Part shown: positions 16,030 to 24,406 of the stretch, piece by piece
Position numbering within the stretch: the first letter of the stretch is position 1
Layout of the letters: each line of letters begins with the position of its first letter
DNA from: Sulfurospirillum cavolei
GTDB lineage: Bacteria > Campylobacterota > Campylobacteria > Campylobacterales > Sulfurospirillaceae
Direction of reading: 5' to 3'
Length of the DNA: 64,000 nucleotides
Assembly (NCBI RefSeq): GCF_001548055.1
Contig: NZ_AP014724.1
Location: 1,736,001-1,800,000 of the forward strand
Made by a program: the position numbers and the translations under genes
The notes under the pieces: model-generated
Databases searched by the model: none
What the model saw: only the letters and a program-made list of their open reading frames with translations
Told to the model about the DNA's origin: nothing

Positions 16030-17393
16030 TTGATACCCTTTTTTGCTTTGTAAAGTTCTTTAAAACTGTTTTTGGGAAACGGCGGTAACTCTCGGTTTTT
16101 GCCCCAAAGGTTGAATTTGGAATAAACAAGTGCGCGCGGTAAAAGCGGTACCATTTTTCGTGCCATAAACCCAGCAAAGTCCATCAGTTTCGGACGGCAC
16201 ATCAGCCATGTTGCCATCTTGAGTGCGTTGTGTTTGATGGGGCTTAGATACCCAGCATCGACCACATCTTGGCGTTTTAAGTAGAGCTGATCGGCTAGAT
16301 CCACTTTGACAGGGCAGACGTTGGAGCAGGAGAAACAAAGAGAACAGGCAAACGGCAAGCTGTAGTATTTTTTAAGATCGCGACTCGGAGCAAGTGTCGA
16401 GCCAATGGGTCCAGGGATAACATAGCCATAGCTGTAACCACCGCTTCTTCGGTAAATCGGACATGTATTTAAACACGCTCCACAACGAATGCATTGAAGC
16501 GATTTGATGTAGCGTTTATCAGAGAGGATTTTGCTTCTTCCGTTATCGACGATGACGATGTGCATCTGTCCGCCCTCAACCGCACCGTGATAATGCGACG
16601 TATACGTTGTCACCGGTTGACCCGTTGCACTTCTGGCTAAAAGGCGTGTAAAGATGCTCAGGTCTTTCAACCGTGGAATGATCTTCTCAATGCCCATACA
16701 CGCGATGTGAAGCTTGGGTAAACTCGCACCCAAGTCGGCATTTCCCTCGTTGGTACAGACCACGATGCCACCCGTTTCAGCAATGGCAAAGTTCACACCG
16801 GTCATTGCCGCGTCAGCGCTTACAAATTTTTCACGCAAATGTGCTCGTGCGGCGCGTGTAAGGTAGGTTGGGTCGGCATTGCCTTTTTGGGTATTTAAAA
16901 ACTTCTCAAAGGTTGTTCCTACATCCTCTTTTTTGAGGTGAATCGCGGGAAGAACGATGTGAGAAGGCGGCTCTTTACGAAGCTGTACGATGCGCTCACC
17001 TAGGTCAGTGTCTACCACTTCGATGCCGTGCTCTTCTAAGTACGGATTGAGATGGCACTCTTCGGTGAGCATTGATTTACTTTTAACGATCATCTTCGCA
17101 CCATTGGAGCGCAAGATGTCTAAAACGATCTCATTGTGCTCTTTCGCGTCTTTCGCCCAGTGCACACGAATGCCCCGAGCTTGTGCGTTTTTTTCAAACT
17201 GCTCAAGGTATTCATCCAGATGAGAGAGCGTGTGGGATTTGATCTTATCGGCAGTATTGCGAAGCTCTTCCCATTCGTCTAAGCTTTTGGATTGGTTGTC
17301 TCGTTTAACACGAACAAACCAGAGCGCTTTGTCGTGCCATTTCATACGCTCAACATTTGCGGCAAATTTTTCGGCAAGTTCTGGGTGGCTCAT
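16026..17393 (-). CDS. lutB: Iron-sulfur protein LutB
   Basis: A 455-residue LutB/LldF protein. The N-terminal LUD domain (~65-290) includes FAIAETGGIVVCTNEGNA. Two 4Fe-4S cluster motifs follow: CIRCGACLNTCP and CSLCFSCSNVCPV. A C-terminal DUF3390-like tail completes it. The length matches the family (about 470). It forms the electron-transfer core of lactate oxidation together with LutA and LutC, with four-base overlaps on both sides showing tight translational coupling. Confidence 0.95.
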   Translation of the reverse strand: MSHPELAEKFAANVERMKWHDKALWFVRVKRDNQSKSLDEWEELRNTADKIKSHTLSHLDEYLEQFEKNAQARGIRVHWAKDAKEHNEIVLDILRSNGAKMIVKSKSMLTEECHLNPYLEEHGIEVVDTDLGERIVQLRKEPPSHIVLPAIHLKKEDVGTTFEKFLNTQKGNADPTYLTRAARAHLREKFVSADAAMTGVNFAIAETGGIVVCTNEGNADLGASLPKLHIACMGIEKIIPRLKDLSIFTRLLARSATGQPVTTYTSHYHGAVEGGQMHIVIVDNGRSKILSDKRYIKSLQCIRCGACLNTCPIYRRSGGYSYGYVIPGPIGSTLAPSRDLKKYYSLPFACSLCFSCSNVCPVKVDLADQLYLKRQDVVDAGYLSPIKHNALKMATWLMCRPKLMDFAGFMARKMVPLLPRALVYSKFNLWGKNRELPPFPKNSFKELYKAKKGIK

Positions 17394-18133
17394 TGGACGT
17401 CTCCTGCTAAAATTTGAGCGATATAGATCGTTTTAAGCGGCATTTTTTCGCGATCGATCAAGCCTTGCATGTGCATCAAACACGACATATCCACGCCGGT
17501 GATGTACTCACTGCCAGCGTCTAGATGGTCTTGCAAACGTGCGCGTCCCATCGCCGTACTCATCGCTTCTTCGGAGACCGCAAACGTTCCTCCAAAACCA
17601 CAACATTCATCTTTGCGGGTGAGTTCAGAGTAGCTAATGCCCTCTACTTTGTCGAGTAAGTTTTTGATCTTGGAGAATTCGGGTACATTCTTCTCACTCA
17701 TGCTTGCCATGCCAAGTTCTCTGTGAGCATGACAGCTGTTGTGGATGCCCACTTTGTGAGAAAATGTAGCATTCATAGAGGTAGGTTTAATGACATCGTG
17801 TAAAAACTCGATGAGTTCATAAGTGTGTGAACGCATACGCTCAAAACCCTCGCGTCCTTCTAAAAACTGGGCGTAATTATGACGCACCATACTCACGCAA
17901 CTGCCGCTAGGAGCGACGATGTAGTCGTAGTCTTTGAAGATGTTAAAAAAGCGTTCGGCTAAGAGGGCGGTTTCTTTCGCACAGCCTGTGTTGGCTTGTG
18001 CTTGTCCGCAACAGGTTTGGTTTAATGGATATTCCACATCCAACCCCAAGTTCTCTAGCACCCTCAGCGTTGCCATCGAAGCTTCAGGGTATAACTCGTT
18101 CATAAAACAGGGGATAAAAAGACCTATTTTCAT
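17390..18133 (-). CDS. lutA: CCG-domain protein LutA
   Basis: A 247-residue protein with two cysteine-rich CCG domains, as in LutA/GlpC: CFMNELYP with TCCGQAQANTGC in the first half and CHAHRELG with DECCGFGGTFAVSEEA in the second. These coordinate an iron-sulfur cluster in the lactate oxidation complex. I chose the ATG at 18131-18133 because GGAG lies seven bases upstream; the codon four positions earlier is TTG. It is the first gene of lutABC. No regulator gene (GntR or similar) is adjacent. Confidence 0.94.
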   Translation of the reverse strand: MKIGLFIPCFMNELYPEASMATLRVLENLGLDVEYPLNQTCCGQAQANTGCAKETALLAERFFNIFKDYDYIVAPSGSCVSMVRHNYAQFLEGREGFERMRSHTYELIEFLHDVIKPTSMNATFSHKVGIHNSCHAHRELGMASMSEKNVPEFSKIKNLLDKVEGISYSELTRKDECCGFGGTFAVSEEAMSTAMGRARLQDHLDAGSEYITGVDMSCLMHMQGLIDREKMPLKTIYIAQILAGDVQ

Positions 18134-18197
18134 CGTTTGCTCCAAAGTCGTTTTGGGATTATCCTAACACCGAAGACAAACAAACGTATGATATTTC

Positions 18198-18290
18198 TTA
18201 CGAGCCTAAAAGATTTTGTAAAAAGATTTCGATAAGTAACACTCCCGAAACGAGTGCTAGGATAACGGCGATAAGTTTAACGCGGCTCAT
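18198..18290 (-). CDS. 30-residue membrane peptide coupled to the RhtB gene
   Basis: A short reading frame encoding 30 residues: MSRVKLIAVILALVSGVLLI followed by EIFLQNLLGS. It is one hydrophobic helix with a positively charged N-terminus and would sit in the inner membrane. Its ATG shares four bases (ATGA) with the stop of the RhtB-type exporter gene, so it should be translated by coupling. No other candidate start exists. I know of no named family; small single-helix proteins are common but overlooked in this phylum. Confidence 0.6.
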   Translation of the reverse strand: MSRVKLIAVILALVSGVLLIEIFLQNLLGS

Positions 18291-18913
18291 CGCGACGTGA
18301 ACGCTAATTTAAAGGCGAGTGCGGCAAAAATCGTTCCGGCAACGCGATTGAGTATTTTCTCCCCGTTTTGGGTTTGAGAGAACCATTGACCGACGCGACC
18401 TGCAAGCAAAGAGACGAAAAAGAAGACGACAAAAGCACTGAGCATAAACAAAGCACCGAGCATGAAGATTTGTCCCGTGACGTTTCCAGCTTCCGGACGC
18501 GTAAATTGGGGTAAAAAGGCTAAGAAAAAGATGGAAACTTTAGGGTTAGTAATGTTCATAAAAATGCCGCGTTTGTAGAGCGAAACTAAACGTATAGGCG
18601 TTTTGTCGGTTTCCAGTTTGCTTTTGCTTGCATCTTTGAACGCCATAAACGCCAAATAAAGCAAATACGCCGCACCGATCATTTTTAAAAGCGTAAAAGC
18701 AAGTAAAGAGGTCTGAAAGATCACCGCAACGCCCAAAGCAACCGCCGTCGTATGAAAAATCAGACCGCTACAAAGCCCTAACGCGATGGCAATGCCGCTG
18801 CGACTGCCTTGACTCATCGACTGTGTTAAAACAAATAAAATATCAGGTCCCGGCGCAAGGGCTAAAAGCGTCGAAGCCGTGATAAACATTGCGATCGTTT
18901 GAAGATCAAGCAT
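18287..18913 (-). CDS. LysE/RhtB-family amino-acid exporter
   Basis: A 208-residue inner-membrane exporter with six predicted helices. It has the family N-terminus ALAPGPDILFVLTQSMSQG and the GIFMNITNPKVSIFFLAFLP motif after helix 3, and the length is typical (205-215). AAAGGAAAAGC precedes the ATG. Members export homoserine, threonine, lysine or similar amino acids; the substrate here is unknown. It is followed by an overlapping gene for a 30-residue membrane peptide. Confidence 0.9.
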   Translation of the reverse strand: MLDLQTIAMFITASTLLALAPGPDILFVLTQSMSQGSRSGIAIALGLCSGLIFHTTAVALGVAVIFQTSLLAFTLLKMIGAAYLLYLAFMAFKDASKSKLETDKTPIRLVSLYKRGIFMNITNPKVSIFFLAFLPQFTRPEAGNVTGQIFMLGALFMLSAFVVFFFVSLLAGRVGQWFSQTQNGEKILNRVAGTIFAALAFKLAFTSR

Positions 18914-18953
18914 GAGCTTTTCCTTTACATGTAAGATACGAAATTGTACCGAC

Positions 18954-19946
18954 TCACGCCTTAGATAAACCGCCTAATTGCGCAATTTGCATCGAAATTT
19001 TGAGCATCTGCACCATAATGTCGCTTTTTTCGACCGGATCATGAGCTTTAGCAAGTTTTTTTTCAAGCATTTTGAGTCGATTTTTTAAAGCGGAAAGAAG
19101 ACCTTTATTGAGATCGGAAGAGGAAGAGGACTCTTGTGCCTTTTGTAAAATCATACTTGAGCCGACGGGCGTTTTTGCTTCTTGTTCGTCGGATGCTTGC
19201 GTTTGAGTATTTTTGATCGCAAAATCTACATGTGACATCCAACCTGCCGTACCGTTTTCAAACAAAACAACGCCGCTTTTTTGTAACAACGCATCGGTCG
19301 TTGCACCGTTTTTGTACCGAAACGGCGCATCCGTACTTTCAAGCAATAATGCACCGACTTGTGCTTGATTTAAGGAGATAAGATTGTCTTGTACGGCACT
19401 TTTCTGCCAAATTTTTAATTTGGAAAAGATAGTATCGTTTTCATCGATCCAACCGTTTGCGTCTTCATCGTACTCGGATAAGTCGGCAAAACCGTCACCG
19501 CTTTTCGTACCAAAAAGTTCACTTCCTTCGTCAATGATGCCGTTTTCGTTTTTATCCCATGCTAAAAAGCCGTTATTGCGACCCAAAAGAGCAATTTCTT
19601 CTTGATTTCCGTCGCCGTTAAGATCAAATAAAAACGTTTTCGATAAATCGATACGAGCAAGCCCGCCTTCCAGATTGATAACCAAAGGATCGACGAGGGC
19701 ACCCAACGATTGTATCGTGAAAGCTTCGTAACGATCTTCACGCGATAACGTACTGTGTAAAGCAATATCGAGAACCGCCCCCGTTTGCGTTCGTATACTT
19801 CCCGTCGCCTGAAGCGTTAAGTTTTCCGATTCGTTGTTTTGCGTCAATGTTTGTACGTGCGTATCGTCGATATGCCTTACGACCGTACTGCTTTGCAACT
19901 CTTCATGGTAACTTTGTATGTTGAGCGACGATGATGTAATACGCAT
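18954..19946 (-). CDS. EF-hand-like calcium-binding protein
   Basis: A 330-residue protein without a signal peptide. Its middle carries calcium-loop sequences: FDLNGDGNQEE (~108), AWDKNENGIIDEGSELFG (~129) and YDEDANGWIDENDTIFSKLKIW (~158). This series resembles the EF-hand/dockerin-like region found in hemolysin-type secreted proteins. The C-terminal 70 residues are a charged helix (LKNRLKMLEKKLAKA). It may be a cytoplasmic or type I-secreted calcium-binding protein; no RTX nonapeptides are present. The ribosome site is weak. It stands alone, divergent from the hemolysin III gene. Function is not known. Confidence 0.75.
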   Translation of the reverse strand: MRITSSSLNIQSYHEELQSSTVVRHIDDTHVQTLTQNNESENLTLQATGSIRTQTGAVLDIALHSTLSREDRYEAFTIQSLGALVDPLVINLEGGLARIDLSKTFLFDLNGDGNQEEIALLGRNNGFLAWDKNENGIIDEGSELFGTKSGDGFADLSEYDEDANGWIDENDTIFSKLKIWQKSAVQDNLISLNQAQVGALLLESTDAPFRYKNGATTDALLQKSGVVLFENGTAGWMSHVDFAIKNTQTQASDEQEAKTPVGSSMILQKAQESSSSSDLNKGLLSALKNRLKMLEKKLAKAHDPVEKSDIMVQMLKISMQIAQLGGLSKA

Positions 19947-19996
19947 AGCTTTTTGCCCCCAAATAGCTTTTGAGAACTAAATCGACCGAATCGAGG

Positions 19997-20002
19997 TATA
20001 AT
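19997..20002 (+). promoter_or_regulatory. -10 box of the hemolysin III gene
   Basis: TATAAT 26 bases before the ATG, followed by AAGGAG as ribosome site. Confidence 0.5.
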
Positions 20003-20028
20003 TAAAGCATACAGATAAGGAGTTTACG

Positions 20029-20670
20029 ATGCAACCGACACGAAGCTACTCTCAAAAAGAAGAGATATGGCACAGTATTAGCCACGGGGTAGGACTTTTG
20101 TTAAGCGTCAGCGCATTAACGCTTTTATGCGTTTTTGCCGCTCAAAGCGGTGAGGGTGCCAAAATTGCCAGTGCGATCGTCTTCGGTATCGCGTTAATCG
20201 TCATGTACGGCGCTTCGACGCTCTATCATGCCGTGCCTTTTCCCACACTCAAAGCTATTTTACGACAATTCGATCATTGCGCTATTTACGTTTTGATTGC
20301 CGGAACGTATACGCCCGTATGTCTTTTGGGCATTCAAGGCTCGTGGGGATGGACGCTTTTTGGCATTTCATGGGGCATTGCGCTTTTCGGCACGGCACTG
20401 AAAATTCTCTTTCCGGGTCGTTTTCACCTTTTGGCGGTTATCCTTTACGCACTGATGGGATGGATGGTCGTCGTCGCGATCAAACCGCTCATGGCGAATC
20501 TCTCGACGCTTCCTTTGGTTTTACTGCTAGTCGGAGGAATTATTTACACGCTCGGCATCGGTTTTTACATACAAAAGCAACGCTTCTTTAGCCACGCCAT
20601 TTGGCATTTTTTTGTCTTAGGCGGATCGATTTTTCATTTTTTCGCCGTCTTGTCGCTCATTCGAGAATAA
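20029..20670 (+). CDS. Hemolysin III / TrhA family membrane protein
   Basis: A 213-residue protein with seven membrane helices of the hemolysin III (YqfA/TrhA, PAQR-like) family. Conserved histidine-bearing motifs are visible: HSISHGVGLL near the N-terminus, TLYHAVPF after helix 2 and HAIWHFFVLGGSIFHFF near the C-terminus. Members of the superfamily have a metal-dependent hydrolase-like site formed by these residues; the bacterial members affect membrane energetics. AAGGAG lies seven bases before the ATG. The gene ends in a hairpin shared with the convergent acyltransferase gene. Confidence 0.9.
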   Translation: MQPTRSYSQKEEIWHSISHGVGLLLSVSALTLLCVFAAQSGEGAKIASAIVFGIALIVMYGASTLYHAVPFPTLKAILRQFDHCAIYVLIAGTYTPVCLLGIQGSWGWTLFGISWGIALFGTALKILFPGRFHLLAVILYALMGWMVVVAIKPLMANLSTLPLVLLLVGGIIYTLGIGFYIQKQRFFSHAIWHFFVLGGSIFHFFAVLSLIRE

Positions 20671-20690
20671 CCCTTAAAGAAGGGCTATTC
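20665..20690. terminator. Bidirectional hairpin spanning both stop codons
   Basis: GAATA-A-CCCTT and AAGGG-C-TATTC pair around an AAAG loop (ten pairs, one A-C mismatch). The hairpin contains the hemolysin III stop and touches the acyltransferase stop, so it can serve both convergent genes. Confidence 0.65.
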
Positions 20691-21676
20691 TAAAGCAACT
20701 TATCAAATCCTATCCACTTTTTCAGCGTCTCGATTCCTACCGAAAGGATTAAACAAATTCCCAAAAGCACCGCAAAAATAATGACGGGATAGTGAAAAGC
20801 ATAAATGAAATCGGGAAAATAGTAGTAATAGATAAACGTGTGAAATAAAAAGATATTGAACGAATGCACGCCGATAAATTCGAACGCTTTTTTAGTCCAA
20901 GCAGAGACTGCTATCCATTCCGTCGTCCACAAGATCAGTAAAATCGCAAAAAACGTATCGGCTCTGACACTATCGAAAAGATAGCCGTTTTGGCGATACC
21001 ACGCGACAAATACCGTTAAAACGGCTAATAAAACAAAGCGTTTTTTCCCCAATCGATCCAACCATGCGATTATCTTCAAAAACCCGTCGGTTTGAGAAAG
21101 GTAAACGCCCGTCGCAAACGGAAAAATCCAATCGTTTACCAACGGAATCGGCACAAAGAGCAAAAGGGCGCATAGGGCTAAAAACCATAGATGAAATTTT
21201 TGCGTCAAAAAATAGACAAGAGGAAAGAGAGCGTATAAAACGATAATAAGGCTCATAAACCACCACGTCGCGTTGTACCCGTAACCGACCCACGTAAACA
21301 TGTGAAGCCCGAGCATTTGCAGCAACAAACCTTGCATGTAAGCATGTCCGTAAACGCCCTCTAAGGTTCTGCCCATAAACCAAACACCGATCGGAACGAA
21401 TAAAAGCGCGATCAACCAATAGTTCATATAGAGCTTCAACACCCTACGCTTGTAAAACGACGCGAGTTCTAGCCCTTTTTTCTTGACCGACTCTGCCAGC
21501 CCGAAACCGCTTAAAACCACGTAAATACCGACGCACACTTTGGCCAATAAGGCGGTTTGATAAACAACCCATCCCTCTTCGGGATGTTCGTAAAAAAGAT
21601 GATGCCACAAAATCAGCATCAACGCCATACCTTTACTCGCATTGGTAATCGAAACGTCAAATTTGCCCAAGACCAT
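20690..21676 (-). CDS. Acyltransferase 3 family membrane protein
   Basis: A 328-residue inner-membrane acyltransferase of the OafA/NodX type with about ten helices. The catalytic histidine pair lies near the N-terminus in LILWHHLFYEH. The CVGIYVVLSGFGLAESV segment and the tyrosine- and phenylalanine-rich C-terminal helices fit the family. It would transfer acetyl or similar groups onto a surface or lipid-linked sugar, but no glycan gene is nearby to say which. AAGGAG precedes the ATG, which lies nine bases after thiE, so the two are probably co-transcribed. Confidence 0.86.
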   Translation of the reverse strand: MVLGKFDVSITNASKGMALMLILWHHLFYEHPEEGWVVYQTALLAKVCVGIYVVLSGFGLAESVKKKGLELASFYKRRVLKLYMNYWLIALLFVPIGVWFMGRTLEGVYGHAYMQGLLLQMLGLHMFTWVGYGYNATWWFMSLIIVLYALFPLVYFLTQKFHLWFLALCALLLFVPIPLVNDWIFPFATGVYLSQTDGFLKIIAWLDRLGKKRFVLLAVLTVFVAWYRQNGYLFDSVRADTFFAILLILWTTEWIAVSAWTKKAFEFIGVHSFNIFLFHTFIYYYYFPDFIYAFHYPVIIFAVLLGICLILSVGIETLKKWIGFDKLL

Positions 21677-21685
21677 TCTTTCTCC

Positions 21686-22306
21686 TTACGGTAATAAACG
21701 TGCGATATTTTCCTCTATCGTATCGTTTTTGTACACGGCACTGATCACCGAATACATCGCGATGTCGTAGGAACGTAAAAGGGGAATCGTGTCGGGAGTG
21801 ATACCGCCGATAGCGCAAATCGGTACGTTAATGACCTTTTTGGCTTCACCGAGCACGGTATGCGGAACAACGATAGAGTTTGGCTTTGTCGGAGAGGGAA
21901 AAAACGAACCGAAAGCGACGTAATCTGCCCCCAGCGAAGCGTAATGAAGTGCTCGTGCAATATCGCCGTAACACGATACGCCGATAATTTTATCGTTTCC
22001 CAAAAGGGCCCTTGCTTCTTCATAACTCACGTCGTCTTGCCCGACATGTAAGCCGTCCGCGTTGATGCGATGCGCCAATTCCAAACGATCGTCTATGATG
22101 AAAACCGCTTCGTAAAGATCGCACAGAGCTTGAAGGCGACGGCATGTTTTTTCCGCCGCTTCATCGCTTGCGTATTTGTCGCGGTATTGGATCACTTTGA
22201 CGCCGCATTTTAACACGCGCTCCATTTGCTCTAAAATCGTCTCTTCGGGAGTCAACGTAGCGTCCGTTAAGACGTAAAGTCCGTTTAAAAGGGATTTATC
22301 GATCAT
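21686..22306 (-). CDS. thiE: Thiamine phosphate synthase ThiE
   Basis: A 206-residue TIM-barrel enzyme that joins the thiazole and pyrimidine moieties to make thiamine phosphate. Signature stretches are VIQYRDKYASDE (pyrophosphate side), DGLHVGQDDVSYEEAR, IIGVSCYG and GADYVAFGSFFPSPTK, then ICAIGGITPDTI. The length is normal. AGAGG precedes the ATG by about seven bases. I saw no TPP riboswitch in the 93 bases upstream. It leads the acyltransferase gene on the same strand, an unrelated function, so the grouping is probably positional. Confidence 0.93.
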   Translation of the reverse strand: MIDKSLLNGLYVLTDATLTPEETILEQMERVLKCGVKVIQYRDKYASDEAAEKTCRRLQALCDLYEAVFIIDDRLELAHRINADGLHVGQDDVSYEEARALLGNDKIIGVSCYGDIARALHYASLGADYVAFGSFFPSPTKPNSIVVPHTVLGEAKKVINVPICAIGGITPDTIPLLRSYDIAMYSVISAVYKNDTIEENIARLLP

Positions 22307-22354
22307 GCAAACCTCTTGCGTTTTTAAAAGAGATTGTACAGATAAAACCTTAAA

Positions 22355-22385
22355 TTGCCCAAGCTTTGCGACGCGGCTCGGGCAA
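22355..22385 (-). terminator. Hairpin downstream of the Cache-type chemoreceptor gene
   Basis: TTGCCC-A-AGC pairs with GGCT-C-GGGCAA (about ten pairs with one mismatch); read on the minus strand, it follows the chemoreceptor stop by 14 bases and leads into an AT-rich stretch. Confidence 0.5.
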
Positions 22386-22399
22386 AAGCGTTCAAAACG

Positions 22400-24280
22400 T
22401 TACGAGCGAAACTTGCTAAGCTCGTTATTGAGATTTTCGGTCATCGCATGCAAATGATCGCTTGCTTGCGAAACATTGTCGATGCTGGCGACGTTTTCTT
22501 TTGAAATCGCGTTAATCTTTTCGATTTCGACGACGATGTTTTTGATCTTGTCGGACGTACCGATAAAATCATTCACCGTATCGCGGCTTTGCGCGATCGT
22601 CGAATGAATAATTTCCGAGACGTTATTCATCCCCTTTTGCAGATTTTCCGTCACGACGGCGAGGGCTTGCACTTCATGCACGTTTTGCGCAATGTCGGTA
22701 TTAGCGTCCATGATGGATTGCACCACGACGTTGATCGTCGCATCGATCTCGACCAAGCTTTTTTGCGTGCGTTCGGCGAGTTTTCGCACCTCATCGGCAA
22801 CGACCGCAAAACCACGACCGTGTTCTCCCGCACGCGCGGCTTCGATAGCCGCGTTGAGGGCTAAAAGATTGGTCTGATCGGCAATGTCGCGGATAATATT
22901 GAGCACTTCTTTGACCTCGTTGGCGTTGTGGCTGACCGTATTGAGTCTTTCGGCAAGGTTTTGTTCCTTGCTTGCCGTCGTTCGCATCGTATCTTCGAGC
23001 TGTTCGACTTGCTCTTTGACTTCGACGATGTTGTGTTGCGTACGACTCAATGCCTCTTGCGAATCTTGCGCTTTGGCGACGGAGTTTACAAGGCTTTTGA
23101 CCAGAGCAATGCCCTCTTCTTTCGTGTTTTCCGTTATTTTGGATTCGGTCTCGACATTGCGGACGACTTCCAACGCCGTACGTGAAAGTTCTTCCGAAAT
23201 CGAAGCGTTTTCATTGCTGATTGCTTTGGACTTTTTGACGATGTCGTGCAACTTTTCAATAAAAGCGTTAATATTACGCGATACGACCGCAAATTCGTCG
23301 TTGGAGCTGACATGTAAGCGATGGCGTAAGTCGCCTTGAGACGTTGAAAGCTCCTCCACGACCGCATTGAGTCGATCGACAGGGCGAAGCAAGATACGAA
23401 TCAGCACGATCATTGTTGCGACGCTCAATGCCAACATCACAAGCCCGAGCAATGCCAACTCTTTGACTTGCGTATCTAAAAAAGCGTAAGCGACCTGTTT
23501 ATCGAAACTAATCGCGGGTAGCCATCCCGTCTCTTTAGACGTTTTGAACGCAAAGATTTTTGGGGAACCTTTATCGTCGTATTCGACCAGTCCTTCGCTT
23601 TTGGCACGAATCGCCTCGGCGATAGACGGTGCCGTATTTTTCAGCTCTTTTCCAAGCATAGTGGAATTTGGATGCGCGATAAAAATACCTTTAGTATCCG
23701 TTAGCATCCCGAAACCGCCGTTGAAATTAATGTTGGCGATCGCTTGGGTGAGCGCATCGAGCGAAATATCTAAAATAACCGCTCCGACGAAGGTCTTATC
23801 TTTAAAAATCGGCGCCATTACCGAAACGACCAATTTTTGGGTCGTCGCATCGATATACGCATCCGTTACACCCGATTTTCCCGAAGCTTTGACGCTCTTG
23901 TACCATTCTCTTATTCTTGGATCATACCCTTCGGGCAATTTGGTTCCGCTTCCCGTCATCGCGCTTCCGTCTTCAAGCCCTACCGTCGTATCGAATCCCC
24001 CCAAAGTCTTCGTCGTCTCTTGTAAGATCGTGCGGATTTGTAAGGTATCCATGATCTCGATGTCCGTCAAATAGCGTGCCGTACTCTCCATAGTGCTTTT
24101 TTTACCCGACGCCCAACTGTCGATGAAATCCGTCAACGATCGAGACGCCATGCTTAAACTGCTTTCAATTTGTATAACGCTGTTTTTTTTCGTATCCAAA
24201 TAGCTAATCACGCTAAACAGACTCAAACTTAAGAACATTAAAACGGTAATACCGAGAATTATTTTGATCTTAAACGACAT
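22400..24280 (-). CDS. Methyl-accepting chemotaxis protein, Cache-type sensor
   Basis: A 626-residue chemoreceptor. N-terminal helix (~5-25), a periplasmic double-Cache sensor (~35-270; [48 protein letters not shown]), a second helix (~280-300), a HAMP domain and a cytoplasmic signalling domain with the hairpin tip [19 protein letters not shown]. Cache domains of this kind bind amino acids, organic acids or similar small ligands. I chose the ATG at 24278-24280 because GAGAGGAA lies just upstream and the helix follows directly; an in-frame longer reading has no ribosome site. It stands alone, with its own downstream hairpin. Confidence 0.92.
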   Translation of the reverse strand: MSFKIKIILGITVLMFLSLSLFSVISYLDTKKNSVIQIESSLSMASRSLTDFIDSWASGKKSTMESTARYLTDIEIMDTLQIRTILQETTKTLGGFDTTVGLEDGSAMTGSGTKLPEGYDPRIREWYKSVKASGKSGVTDAYIDATTQKLVVSVMAPIFKDKTFVGAVILDISLDALTQAIANINFNGGFGMLTDTKGIFIAHPNSTMLGKELKNTAPSIAEAIRAKSEGLVEYDDKGSPKIFAFKTSKETGWLPAISFDKQVAYAFLDTQVKELALLGLVMLALSVATMIVLIRILLRPVDRLNAVVEELSTSQGDLRHRLHVSSNDEFAVVSRNINAFIEKLHDIVKKSKAISNENASISEELSRTALEVVRNVETESKITENTKEEGIALVKSLVNSVAKAQDSQEALSRTQHNIVEVKEQVEQLEDTMRTTASKEQNLAERLNTVSHNANEVKEVLNIIRDIADQTNLLALNAAIEAARAGEHGRGFAVVADEVRKLAERTQKSLVEIDATINVVVQSIMDANTDIAQNVHEVQALAVVTENLQKGMNNVSEIIHSTIAQSRDTVNDFIGTSDKIKNIVVEIEKINAISKENVASIDNVSQASDHLHAMTENLNNELSKFRS

Positions 24281-24406
24281 ATAATTTCCTCTCTTGTGAT
24301 CTCGTTGCGTGACATTATAGGCTAAAATAGTCCTCATATTTTACCCTCAATTGCTCACTTTTTGCCCATAATAGGCGTAACCGTTTTGCAACCGATAACG
24401 TTTATA

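Noticed and set aside
22307-22399. A TPP riboswitch for thiE
   Set aside because: The upstream gap is short and has only a terminator-like hairpin with none of the conserved thi-box sequence.
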